Positions 1-5,389 of a stretch of DNA of 5,916 bases are shown in pieces. Origin of the DNA: CAZAGT01 sp964484515 (lineage in GTDB: Bacteria > Desulfobacterota > DSM-4660 > Desulfatiglandales > HGW-15). The number at the start of each line of letters is the position of its first letter. Within the stretch, counting starts at the first letter, position 1. The notes under the pieces are model-generated. The model was not told the DNA's origin and made no database searches. It worked only from the letters and a program-made list of their open reading frames with translations. The stretch lies in NCBI GenBank assembly GCA_964484515.1, contig CAZAGT010000318.1:1-5916 (forward strand). The letters are read 5' to 3'. A program made the position numbers and the translations under genes.

Positions 1-232
1 GCCGTGAGCTCGGGGCCGAACGGCTTGCAAGCTTCTTCAGCGTTCGAGCGGGTAATATTTCGTGTCTTGAAAATAGACCCCCATGGTCGGGCAATAGGGT
101 ATCACAGACCTCATTTCATGAAGTCTCCCAGTCGATCAACCTGGCCGCCCCGCGGCAAGCGGCGGTGCCGACTCCTGACTCCTATTGATTGGGCGTCTAT
201 GCTCAATGAGTCCGATAAAAGGGGATGTTGTC
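1..232. other. Upstream non-coding region, no supported gene
   Basis: I see no convincing gene here. A + strand frame is open from the left edge to 240, but its protein is rich in Arg, Pro and Ser, resembles nothing I recognise, has no ribosome binding site and overlaps the start of the molybdenum enzyme gene. A minus-strand frame is also open from about 105 to the left edge without a clear start. The stretch contains a GC-rich stem (GCCGCC at 144-149 against GGCGGT at 161-166) and an exact tandem duplication of GACTCCT (170-183). No clear sigma-70 promoter is visible. It is probably the leader or intergenic spacer before the molybdenum enzyme gene. Confidence 0.5.
218..232 (+). promoter_or_regulatory. 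Ribosome binding site fixing the start of the molybdenum hydroxylase
   Basis: The purine run AAAAGGGGA (217-225) lies 7 bases before ATG 233. This favours 233 over the in-frame TTG at 185 and ATG at 206, neither of which has a comparable site. The protein family also normally starts only a short way before the APDKATGRAKY segment. Confidence 0.65.
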
Positions 233-2590
233 ATGAATGATTTCACGGTCATCAACAGTAGGGCCGCAAGGCTCGATGCGCCTGACAAGGCCACCGGCAG
301 GGCCAAGTACATCGACGATCTGACGATGCCCGCCATGCTTTTTGGGGCCTTGCTCCAGAGCCCGGTGGCTCACGCCCGGATCCTCAACATCGACACGTCC
401 AGGGCCGCGCGACTACCGGGGGTAAAGGCCGTGATCACCGCAAAAGAAGCCGGTCTGGTGAAATACGGCGTCAGCCCGGCCCGCTATGACGAAACCCTCT
501 TCTGTCATGACAAGGTCAGGTATGTGGGAGATGAAATCGCGGCCGTGGCTGCTGTTGACCTCGATACCGCCCTGGAGGCGATCACTCTGATCGATGTTGA
601 ATATGATGAGCTACCTGCCGTGTTCGATCCCCAGACGGCCATGGCTGAAGGAGCGCCTGTCCTCCACGACGATTTTCCACGCAATGTCTGTGGGGAGGTC
701 CACCAGGAATTCGGTGATGTGGAGGCGGCATTCAAGACGTGTGATCTCATTCGGACCGACTCCTTCATCAACAAACGGCAGGAATCGGCGCCCCTCGAAC
801 CCCACGGCTGTTTGGCCAACTACGACACCTCCGGTCATTTGACCTTGTACACCGCCACACAATCACCTCACTCCGTGATGCGCACGGTGGCCATGGTACT
901 GGGGCTACCGGTCGGAAAGGTCAGGGTCATCAAGCCGTATGTGGGAGGCGCATTTGGACCTAAAAACGAAGCTACCCCGATGGACCTCAGTGCCAGCCTC
1001 TTGTCCATAAGGACCGGCCGTCCCGTTAAGATGAACTACAATCGAGAACAAGTCTTCCTCCACGGTAGGAGTCGACACCAGTTTATCCACGAGATCACCA
1101 CTGGCGTCAAAAAGGACGGCACGCTGGTGGCCCTCAAGAATGAGTGTTACCTCGAGGGCGGCGCCTACTCCAGTTTCGGTATTGCTACCGTCTACTATGC
1201 TGGCTCCCTGCTGGCAGCTCCTTACAAGCTACCGAACATGAAATACGACGGGTATCGAGTCTTTACCAACAGGCCTGCCTGTGGTGCCCAGCGCGGTCAT
1301 GGCGGTGTAGCAGCACGGGCCGCCTGGGAGCAGCAACTGGACATGATCGCCGAGGAGCTGGGCATCGATCCCATTGATTTGAGACTCAAAAACATCATGA
1401 CCACCGGCGACGTGACCTGTAACGATCTCAACATGAGCAGCCTGGGCATGAAGGAGTGCATCCAGGCCGTTAAGAAGGGCGCCGACTGGGATGCCAAAAG
1501 GCGGAACAAGGAAAAGGGCAAGGGGATCGGCATGGCCTGCGGCTTCTTCGTCTCAGGGGCCGGCTATCCCATCTATCGCTCCGAGACGTTCCATTCAACT
1601 GTCGTCATCAAACTCAGTGAGGACGGGGGAACCGTAAATGTGCTCACCGGCTCGGCCGAGATCGGCCAGGGCTCCGACACCGCCCTGGGCATGATCGCGG
1701 CCGAAGCCCTAGGTGTGCGGCTCTCCGACGTGCGCGTCATCTCAGGGGATACGGATCTCAGTGTTGATCTTGGGGCCTATTCCAGCAGGCAGACCCTGAT
1801 GACCGGCCATGCCACAAAGGAGGCGGCAGAAGAGGTGAAAGAACAGGTCCTGGAAGTCGTGTCAAACGAACTGAACATACCTGTTGCGGACATGGACGTC
1901 AAAAACGGATTGATTCTTTTTCAGAATGGACCTGTGGATTTTGGCGACCTGAGGAAACGCTATGTTCAGGAGCACCGGGGTTGGACGGATCATCCCGACG
2001 AAGAGCAGTTGACTTTCAAGGAGGCTGCTAGGATTGCTTACCTGGCTAAGGGCACCATCGTTGGTACCGGCAAGTACAGACCACCCAAACTTGGAGGGAG
2101 GTACAAGGGGGCAGCAGTCGGCACCTCCCCGGCCTACGGCTGTTCAGCCCAGATCGTAGAGGTCACGGTGGATATGGAGACCGGCCAGATCACCGTGGAT
2201 AAGATGACCGACGCGCATGACTGTGGCCTCGCCGTTAACAAGACTTCTGTTGAGGGGCAAATGGAGGGCTCCCTCTCAATGGGTTTGGGAGAAGCCCTGT
2301 TCGAGGAGGTGAAATTCGACGAACAAGGAAGGATTCTGAACGCAAATTTAGCGGAGTATAAGATTCCTACCTCCCTCGATATGGCAAATGTAGAGACCAT
2401 CATCGTGGAGAGCAATGAACCCAATGGCCCGTTTGGCGCTAAGGAGGTGGGGGAAGGCGCGATCATGCCGACCATCCCGGCCATCCTGAACGCCGTCTAT
2501 GATGCCACGGGCGTGCGGTTTTTCGAACTTCCTCTAACTCCCGAAAGGGTGTACAACGCGCTGAAGGCCGGATCGCAAAAGGAGCAATGA
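233..2590 (+). CDS. Xanthine dehydrogenase family protein, molybdopterin-binding (large) subunit
   Basis: This encodes a complete 785-residue catalytic subunit of a molybdenum hydroxylase, which hydroxylates or reductively dehydroxylates a carbon centre using the molybdopterin cofactor. Seen in the sequence: the a/b hammerhead domain near residues 15-125, opening with APDKATGRAKYIDDL; then the cofactor-binding domains with QESAPLEPHG (183-192), TQSPH (209-213), GGAFGPKNE (238-246), GAQRGHGG (351-358) and EIGQGSDT (476-483); and a C-terminal KEVGEGA whose Glu741 matches the catalytic glutamate of the family GxGE motif. The CO dehydrogenase active-site loop AYxCSFR is absent, so it is not CoxL. 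The RGHGxVxxR loop reminds me of 4-hydroxybenzoyl-CoA reductase alpha subunits (HcrA), but xanthine or aldehyde oxidation is equally open. No [2Fe-2S] or FAD subunit lies downstream; they may lie upstream of the window. There is no signal peptide, so it is cytoplasmic. The family is certain; the substrate is not. Confidence 0.93.
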   Translation: MNDFTVINSRAARLDAPDKATGRAKYIDDLTMPAMLFGALLQSPVAHARILNIDTSRAARLPGVKAVITAKEAGLVKYGVSPARYDETLFCHDKVRYVGDEIAAVAAVDLDTALEAITLIDVEYDELPAVFDPQTAMAEGAPVLHDDFPRNVCGEVHQEFGDVEAAFKTCDLIRTDSFINKRQESAPLEPHGCLANYDTSGHLTLYTATQSPHSVMRTVAMVLGLPVGKVRVIKPYVGGAFGPKNEATPMDLSASLLSIRTGRPVKMNYNREQVFLHGRSRHQFIHEITTGVKKDGTLVALKNECYLEGGAYSSFGIATVYYAGSLLAAPYKLPNMKYDGYRVFTNRPACGAQRGHGGVAARAAWEQQLDMIAEELGIDPIDLRLKNIMTTGDVTCNDLNMSSLGMKECIQAVKKGADWDAKRRNKEKGKGIGMACGFFVSGAGYPIYRSETFHSTVVIKLSEDGGTVNVLTGSAEIGQGSDTALGMIAAEALGVRLSDVRVISGDTDLSVDLGAYSSRQTLMTGHATKEAAEEVKEQVLEVVSNELNIPVADMDVKNGLILFQNGPVDFGDLRKRYVQEHRGWTDHPDEEQLTFKEAARIAYLAKGTIVGTGKYRPPKLGGRYKGAAVGTSPAYGCSAQIVEVTVDMETGQITVDKMTDAHDCGLAVNKTSVEGQMEGSLSMGLGEALFEEVKFDEQGRILNANLAEYKIPTSLDMANVETIIVESNEPNGPFGAKEVGEGAIMPTIPAILNAVYDATGVRFFELPLTPERVYNALKAGSQKEQ

Positions 2591-2598
2591 AGAATGTA

Positions 2599-2716
2599 GA
2601 ATTTCGAATGATGAATGTCGAAGTAAAAGACGACGTGCAGCCGAGGCAACTTCACCATTCGAAATTCCTTGTTCGACCTGTCCGCCGTACAAGGCTTCGG
2701 AAGGCGGGCATTCGAC
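2599..2716. repeat. TTCGA-rich inverted-repeat region after the molybdenum enzyme gene
   Basis: An exact 12-bp inverted repeat, GAATTTCGAATG (2599-2610) against CATTCGAAATTC (2656-2667), begins 9 bases after the stop codon. It extends inward to about 17 bp with one mismatch (GTGAA or ATGAA beside the core). It is followed by CCTTGT (2667-2672) against ACAAGG (2689-2694) and by CCGCC (2682-2686) against GGCGG (2703-2707). The last pair is bracketed by two direct TTCGAC copies (2672-2677 and 2711-2716). TTCGA or its complement occurs five times. It could act as a transcript-end hairpin, but there is no T run. It resembles the element at 3346-3532 in word content, which suggests a dispersed intergenic repeat family. 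Confidence 0.7.
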
Positions 2717-2752
2717 TTTCTGTTTCTGTGATCCCAGAAAACTCAAGGCCAT

Positions 2753-2769
2753 GTTGTTAATAATACAAC
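2753..2769. promoter_or_regulatory. Possible operator before rubrerythrin
   Basis: GTTGT (2753-2757) and ACAAC (2765-2769) form a perfect 5-bp dyad around the AT-rich spacer TAATAAT, ending 5 bases before the Shine-Dalgarno sequence. The AT-rich core loosely resembles PerR-type boxes (TTATAATNATTATAA, about 9 of 14 positions), and rubrerythrin genes are common PerR targets in anaerobes. The position could overlap a -10 region (TAATAA or TAATAC), though no good -35 is visible. The dyad itself is seen; regulator identity is inference. Confidence 0.3.
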
Positions 2770-2773
2770 GACG

Positions 2774-2787
2774 AAAGGAGGATAATG
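2774..2787 (+). promoter_or_regulatory. Ribosome binding site choosing between two adjacent ATGs
   Basis: A strong AAAGGAGG (2774-2781) sits 3 bases before ATG 2785 and 6 bases before ATG 2788. The second spacing is far better for initiation, so the gene most likely starts at 2788 with MGKTDQNL, which also matches the usual rubrerythrin N-terminus. Confidence 0.7.
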
Positions 2788-3285
2788 ATGGGTAAGACCG
2801 ACCAGAACCTCAAGGATGCCTTTGCCGGCGAATCCCAAGCCAACCGCAAGTATCTTGCCTTTGCCAAACAGGCCGACAAGGAAGGGCACCCTCAAGCTGC
2901 TATGCTTTTCCGGGCCGCGGCCGAAGCCGAGACCGTTCACGCCCATGCCCACCTGCGCACCCTGGGAGGGATTAAGAGCACGGCTGACAACCTCAAAGAG
3001 GCTATATCGGGAGAGACGCATGAGTTCAAGTCCATGTATCCCGAGATGATCAGCCAAGCTCAAGAGGAAGGCCAAAAGGCCGCTGAGCGGAGCTTCAGTT
3101 ACGCCAACGCCGTGGAAGAGGTTCACGCCGGCCTTTATCAGAAGGCGCTCGATAATCTGGATAACCCTTCGGATGTCAACTGCTACTATGTATGCTCCGT
3201 ATGCGGCTACACCTGTGAAAACGAAGCGCCGGACACTTGCCCCGTCTGTGGTGCCAAGGCAAAGGCATTCACGAAGGTGGTGTAG
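2788..3285 (+). CDS. rbr: Rubrerythrin
   Basis: Rubrerythrin is a cytoplasmic non-haem iron protein that reduces hydrogen peroxide to water, taking electrons from rubredoxin or similar carriers; it protects anaerobes from oxidative stress. The 165-residue protein has the two expected parts. An N-terminal four-helix ferritin-like domain (about 1-128) carries the diiron ligand set: Glu15 in AFAGESQANRKY, Glu48 and His51 in EAETVH, Glu76 and Glu79 in GETHEF, and Glu110 with His113 in EEVH. A C-terminal rubredoxin-like domain has Cys136-x2-Cys139 and Cys151-x2-Cys154 to bind one iron. Two extra cysteines (132, 143) lie near the metal site. Length and motifs are normal for the short rubrerythrin class. 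It is isolated by about 200 bases upstream and nearly 390 downstream, so it is probably its own transcription unit. The next gene is a flavodoxin, a plausible electron carrier. Confidence 0.97.
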   Translation: MGKTDQNLKDAFAGESQANRKYLAFAKQADKEGHPQAAMLFRAAAEAETVHAHAHLRTLGGIKSTADNLKEAISGETHEFKSMYPEMISQAQEEGQKAAERSFSYANAVEEVHAGLYQKALDNLDNPSDVNCYYVCSVCGYTCENEAPDTCPVCGAKAKAFTKVV

Positions 3286-3295
3286 TCTTTCTGAT

Positions 3296-3328
3296 CCCCG
3301 CCCTGTCATCCCTTTTGAGGGGACGGGG
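3296..3328 (+). terminator. GC-rich hairpin after rubrerythrin
   Basis: CCCCG (3296-3300) pairs with CGGGG (3324-3328). Inside it, either CCCT (3301-3304) pairs with AGGG (3318-3321) or TCCC (3309-3312) pairs with GGGA (3320-3323). It starts 10 bases after the stop codon, a typical terminator position, but it is followed by AAGGGTTAACAA rather than a T run. It is therefore a weak intrinsic terminator at best, or a 3'-end stabilising stem. Confidence 0.4.
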
Positions 3329-3345
3329 AAGGGTTAACAAGAAGC

Positions 3346-3532
3346 ATGAACGTCGAACATCGAACGTTCAATATCGCATATTGAATGACAAGGAATGAAA
3401 GACTGAACTCCGAAGTTCGCCGCAATGACGCCCCGAGCCGTTCTCATACGCTGAACGAGTTCATCAGTCTTAGTATTGGTTTTCATTTTTCGTTCGACGT
3501 TGGACGTTCGATGTTCAATGTTCGACGTTCAT
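3346..3532. repeat. Nested foldback element of TTCGA words (about 187 bp)
   Basis: The ends are an exact 15-bp inverted repeat: ATGAACGTCGAACAT (3346-3360) and ATGTTCGACGTTCAT (3518-3532). Pairing continues inward. CGAACGT (3361-3367) matches the complement of ACGTTCG (3504-3510) after a 7-base insertion on the right arm. AATGAAA (3394-3400) matches TTTCATT (3481-3487). AAGACTGAACTC (3399-3410) matches GAGTTC-atc-AGTCTT (3457-3471). Local hairpins are nested in it: TTCAATAT-cgc-ATATTGAA (3367-3385) and GAACT-ccga-AGTTC (3405-3418). No transposase is present, and frames crossing it encode repeats rather than a protein. It looks like a MITE-like or palindromic interspersed element; no target-site duplication is obvious. 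Confidence 0.7.
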
Positions 3533-3656
3533 CTTTCATAACAACCCTCATGGCGTACATGCAAACTGTAAATACCTCAAGGACAACAGTCCAGCGCTTA
3601 TGCTTTTACGCATAGGTAACAAGGAAGGGGCGGTCAGAGTCCACATTTTATCAAAC

Positions 3657-3672
3657 AAAGGAGATACCTAAC
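3657..3672 (+). promoter_or_regulatory. Ribosome binding site of the flavodoxin gene
   Basis: AAAGGAG (3657-3663) lies 9 bases before ATG 3673, a normal spacing that fixes this start. The protein from this ATG begins directly with the first flavodoxin beta strand (MHKVLVAY). Confidence 0.7.
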
Positions 3673-4119
3673 ATGCATAAGGTTTTGGTAGCGTACACGA
3701 CGCGCACAGGTAAAACAGAAAAAATGGCTGAATACATCGCTGAAGGCATTCGGTTCAGCGGTCACGAGGCGGTGGTCGAAAAGATATCCGCCATCAAGAA
3801 CGAAAAACAACTCGAAGGATACGATGGCTATGTCTTTGGCTGTCCCACGTACCACCGGGATTTGACCCAAGGGATGAAGACCTTTCTCTTCCTGGCCGAA
3901 AAAGCCAACCTCCTCGGCAAGATCGGTGGCGCCTTCTGCTGTTATACGCACAGCGGCGAGTCAGGCCCGATGATCTACGACACGATGCAGTATGTCTTCA
4001 AGATGGATACGGTCGATTTGGGGGCCTTGAATTTGAAGGAAGCAGTGGTGGAGACGGCGGAAGGGATGCGTGCGTGTCAAGATTATGGCAAGGCCGTGGC
4101 TCAGAAGTTCAGTACATGA
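3673..4119 (+). CDS. Flavodoxin family protein
   Basis: This is a 148-residue single-domain flavodoxin, a soluble FMN-binding electron carrier. Visible features are the first beta strand KVLVAYTT (3-10); the phosphate-binding loop TTRTGKTEKMA (9-19), matching the family T-x-T-G-x-T pattern; the second loop around GCPTYH (56-61), where Tyr60 is placed to stack on the flavin; and the third loop CCYTHSGES (89-97) near the isoalloxazine ring. Length is typical of short-chain flavodoxins or flavodoxin-like domains of the FldA/WrbA fold. Following a rubrerythrin gene, it may pass electrons to it or to another oxidative-stress enzyme; this is inference, because the two genes are separated by a long structured gap and are unlikely to share a transcript. 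The FprA-type metallo-beta-lactamase diiron domain is absent, so it is not a flavodiiron protein. Confidence 0.9.
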   Translation: MHKVLVAYTTRTGKTEKMAEYIAEGIRFSGHEAVVEKISAIKNEKQLEGYDGYVFGCPTYHRDLTQGMKTFLFLAEKANLLGKIGGAFCCYTHSGESGPMIYDTMQYVFKMDTVDLGALNLKEAVVETAEGMRACQDYGKAVAQKFST

Positions 4120-4123
4120 CTCT

Positions 4124-4153
4124 TGGCCGCTTTGTCACCAGTTCAACCGGCCA
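4124..4153 (+). other. Stem-loop just after the flavodoxin gene
   Basis: TGGCCG (4124-4129) pairs with CGGCCA (4148-4153) around an 18-base loop, starting 5 bases after the stop codon. No T run follows. It may protect the 3' end or cooperate with the terminator hairpin that starts 7 bases later. Confidence 0.4.
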
Positions 4154-4159
4154 CGTCAG

Positions 4160-4218
4160 AACCTCCTGAAAAAGATCACAGTGTCTTTTCTTCTATCTCA
4201 CCAGGAGGTTTTTCTTTT
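4160..4218 (+). terminator. Intrinsic terminator overlapping the next gene's ribosome binding site
   Basis: AACCTCCTG (4160-4168) pairs perfectly over 9 bp with CAGGAGGTT (4202-4210), and the right arm runs into TTTCTTTT (4211-4218), giving a T-rich tail. The 33-base loop contains its own stem, AAAAGA (4170-4175) against TCTTTT (4184-4189). It is the best terminator candidate in the window and ends the flavodoxin transcript. The right arm also contains AGGAGG (4203-4208), the only strong Shine-Dalgarno sequence before the dehydrogenase gene. The hairpin could therefore block both transcription and translation of that gene. Confidence 0.65.
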
Positions 4219-4227
4219 GGATGAAGG

Positions 4228-5214
4228 ATGGATAAGCTGAAGATCGTCGTCATCGACGGCTACACATTGAATCCGGGTGATAACCCTTGGGACGAGGTGG
4301 CCGTCTTGGGGGATCTGGTGGTCTATGATCGCTCGAATCCAGAGCAGATTCTGCAACGGGCAGTGGGTGCCCAGGTCGTGGTGGTCAACAAGGCGCAGAT
4401 GAAGGCCGAGATCTTGGCGCAACTTCCGCAATTGAGATTCATCGCTGTCAGTGCCACCGGTTATGATTGCGTGGACGTCAAGGCCGCCGGACGCCGGGGG
4501 ATTCCGGTCAGCAACGTACCGGTGTACGGGACCGATTCGGTGGCCCAGCACGTCATGGCACTCCTCTTAGAACTCACTAATCGAGTCGGACTCCATGATG
4601 AAGCCGTCAAATCGGGTGAGTGGATGGCCGCCCCGGATTGGTCCTTCTGGAAGACGCCACTCACCGAGCTCAGGGGCAAGACCTTGGGCATCGTCGGCTT
4701 CGGCCGTATCGGTCGTCGAGTTGGAGAACTGGCCCACGCATTTGGGATGAACGTCTTGGCCTATGACCCCTTCGAGTCGCAAAAGCCGGACTACGAGCCC
4801 TTTTCCTGGGCCAGACTGGATGAGCTTTTTCGTAACTCGAACGTGATCACGCTTCACACCCCTCTGACGCCCGACCTCGAGGGGATCGTGAATCGCGAGC
4901 TGCTCGGCTTGGTCAAACCGGGGACCCTCTTCATCAATGCCTCCAGGGGCGGGTTGGTGTGCGAGGAGGACCTGGCAGAGGCCCTGAACAGCGGCAGGTT
5001 GGGAGGTGCCTCCCTGGATGTCGTTTCGTTGGAACCCATCCGACAGGACAACCCCCTCCTGAAAGCCCAAAATATCTTCATCACGCCGCACATCGCCTGG
5101 GCAACCTTGGAGGCTCGCCACCGCTTGCTCAAAAGGACCGCCGAGAACGTCCGGGCCTTTGTGGACGGTGCCCCGATCAACGTGGTCAACACGGATCACT
5201 TGAAATCAAAATGA
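4228..5214 (+). CDS. NAD-dependent D-2-hydroxyacid dehydrogenase (hydroxypyruvate/glycerate dehydrogenase-like)
   Basis: This is a 328-residue cytoplasmic enzyme that interconverts 2-oxo acids and D-2-hydroxy acids with NAD(H). The N-terminal and C-terminal parts (about 1-100 and 290-328) form the substrate domain, and the middle forms the Rossmann domain. That domain has VGFGRIG with Gly157, Gly159 and Gly162, and Asp180 after the second strand, which favours NAD over NADP. The catalytic triad is complete: Arg240 in NASRGG, Glu269 in SLEP and His288 in TPHIAW. The opening KIVVIDGYTLNPGDNPW is typical of the glycerate dehydrogenase / hydroxypyruvate reductase subgroup, so that substrate is the best guess, but lactate-like substrates are possible. 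ATG 4228 is forced as the first start because TGA lies in frame at 4222-4224. Only AAGG touches the start; the strong AGGAGG is 19 bases away. Confidence 0.93.
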   Translation: MDKLKIVVIDGYTLNPGDNPWDEVAVLGDLVVYDRSNPEQILQRAVGAQVVVVNKAQMKAEILAQLPQLRFIAVSATGYDCVDVKAAGRRGIPVSNVPVYGTDSVAQHVMALLLELTNRVGLHDEAVKSGEWMAAPDWSFWKTPLTELRGKTLGIVGFGRIGRRVGELAHAFGMNVLAYDPFESQKPDYEPFSWARLDELFRNSNVITLHTPLTPDLEGIVNRELLGLVKPGTLFINASRGGLVCEEDLAEALNSGRLGGASLDVVSLEPIRQDNPLLKAQNIFITPHIAWATLEARHRLLKRTAENVRAFVDGAPINVVNTDHLKSK

Positions 5215-5268
5215 ACAGAAGATTTTGATGAGATCATTAAACAGGTTCATAATCGCCGCATCCTAGCC

Positions 5269-5307
5269 TTACCGCCCGCCTACCCCGCTGCCGCGGGGCT
5301 CCGGTAA
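5269..5307 (+). terminator. GC-rich two-part hairpin after the dehydrogenase gene
   Basis: An outer stem TTACCG (5269-5274) against CGGTAA (5302-5307) encloses an inner stem CCCCGC (5283-5288) against GCGGGG (5293-5298) with loop TGCC. It lies about 55 bases after the dehydrogenase stop codon and 80 before the zinc-ribbon gene. There is no T run, so it may be a factor-assisted terminator or part of a structured leader for the next gene. Confidence 0.4.
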
Positions 5308-5308
5308 A

Positions 5309-5353
5309 GACGCAATAAAGTGCCCTGAAAAGGGTGTCTAGACAACCATTGTC
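5309..5353 (+). promoter_or_regulatory. Clustered small hairpins and palindromes before the zinc-ribbon gene
   Basis: Several small dyads overlap here. GACGC (5309-5313) can pair with GTGTC (5334-5338). CCCT (5323-5326) and AGGG (5331-5334) enclose a GAAA loop. TGTCTAGACA (5335-5344) is a perfect 10-bp palindrome. GACAA (5341-5345) and TTGTC (5349-5353) form a 5-bp dyad around CCA. The alternatives exclude each other, as in an operator or a switching leader. It matches no riboswitch class I can name. Confidence 0.35.
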
Positions 5354-5389
5354 GTATCAGGATGGTCTTATTTCAGAAGGGGGTGTCAA

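Larger units (their letters stand above)
3286..3672. other. Long intergenic region between rubrerythrin and flavodoxin
   Basis: This 387-base gap has no supported gene. In order it holds the GC-rich hairpin after rubrerythrin, the nested TTCGA foldback element, and about 130 bases leading to the flavodoxin gene. The last part contains a small stem-loop, CTTATGC (3597-3603) against GCATAGG (3610-3616) with one G-T pair and loop TTTTAC, and a purine tract AAGGAAGGGG (3621-3630) with no start codon at a usable distance. The flavodoxin promoter should lie here, but I cannot assign -35 and -10 boxes with confidence. Confidence 0.6.

Noticed and set aside
1..105. Minus-strand frame open to the left edge (ends ...NAEEACKPFGPEL)
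   Set aside because: No plausible start codon or ribosome binding site and too short to identify; it could be a divergent gene beginning but cannot be supported.
185..232. Longer version of the molybdenum enzyme starting at TTG 185
   Set aside because: No Shine-Dalgarno sequence there, whereas AAAAGGGGA sits at good spacing before ATG 233 and the extra residues do not look like the family N-terminus.
4..240. Open + strand frame of 78 codons at the left edge
   Set aside because: GTG start without a ribosome binding site, low-complexity Arg/Pro/Ser protein with no recognisable motif, and overlap with the well-supported start of the molybdenum enzyme gene.
2743..3309. 188-codon minus-strand frame opposite rubrerythrin
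   Set aside because: Mirror frame of a certain gene; the protein has no recognisable domain and covers rubrerythrin completely.
2754..3340. Rex-type half sites TTGTTAA (2754-2760) and TTAACAA (3334-3340)
   Set aside because: They are about 580 bases apart on opposite sides of a gene, so they cannot form one operator; 7-base matches are expected by chance.
3346..3532. CRISPR-like array from repeated TTCGA words
   Set aside because: Repeats are short, degenerate and inverted, with no uniform spacers and no cas genes.
3385..3615. 76-codon + strand frame in the gap after rubrerythrin
   Set aside because: It reads through the foldback repeat, giving FDVGRSMFNVRRSSF-like text from TTCGA words; no ribosome binding site.
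4567..5199. 210-codon minus-strand frame opposite the dehydrogenase
   Set aside because: Antisense shadow of a gene with all catalytic residues present on the + strand.
5301..5345. Cyclic-di-GMP (GEMM) riboswitch suggested by GACGCAATAAAG and a GAAA-capped stem
   Set aside because: The order and spacing of the conserved GEMM-I segments, including the tetraloop receptor and the GCAAACC-like strand, are not present.
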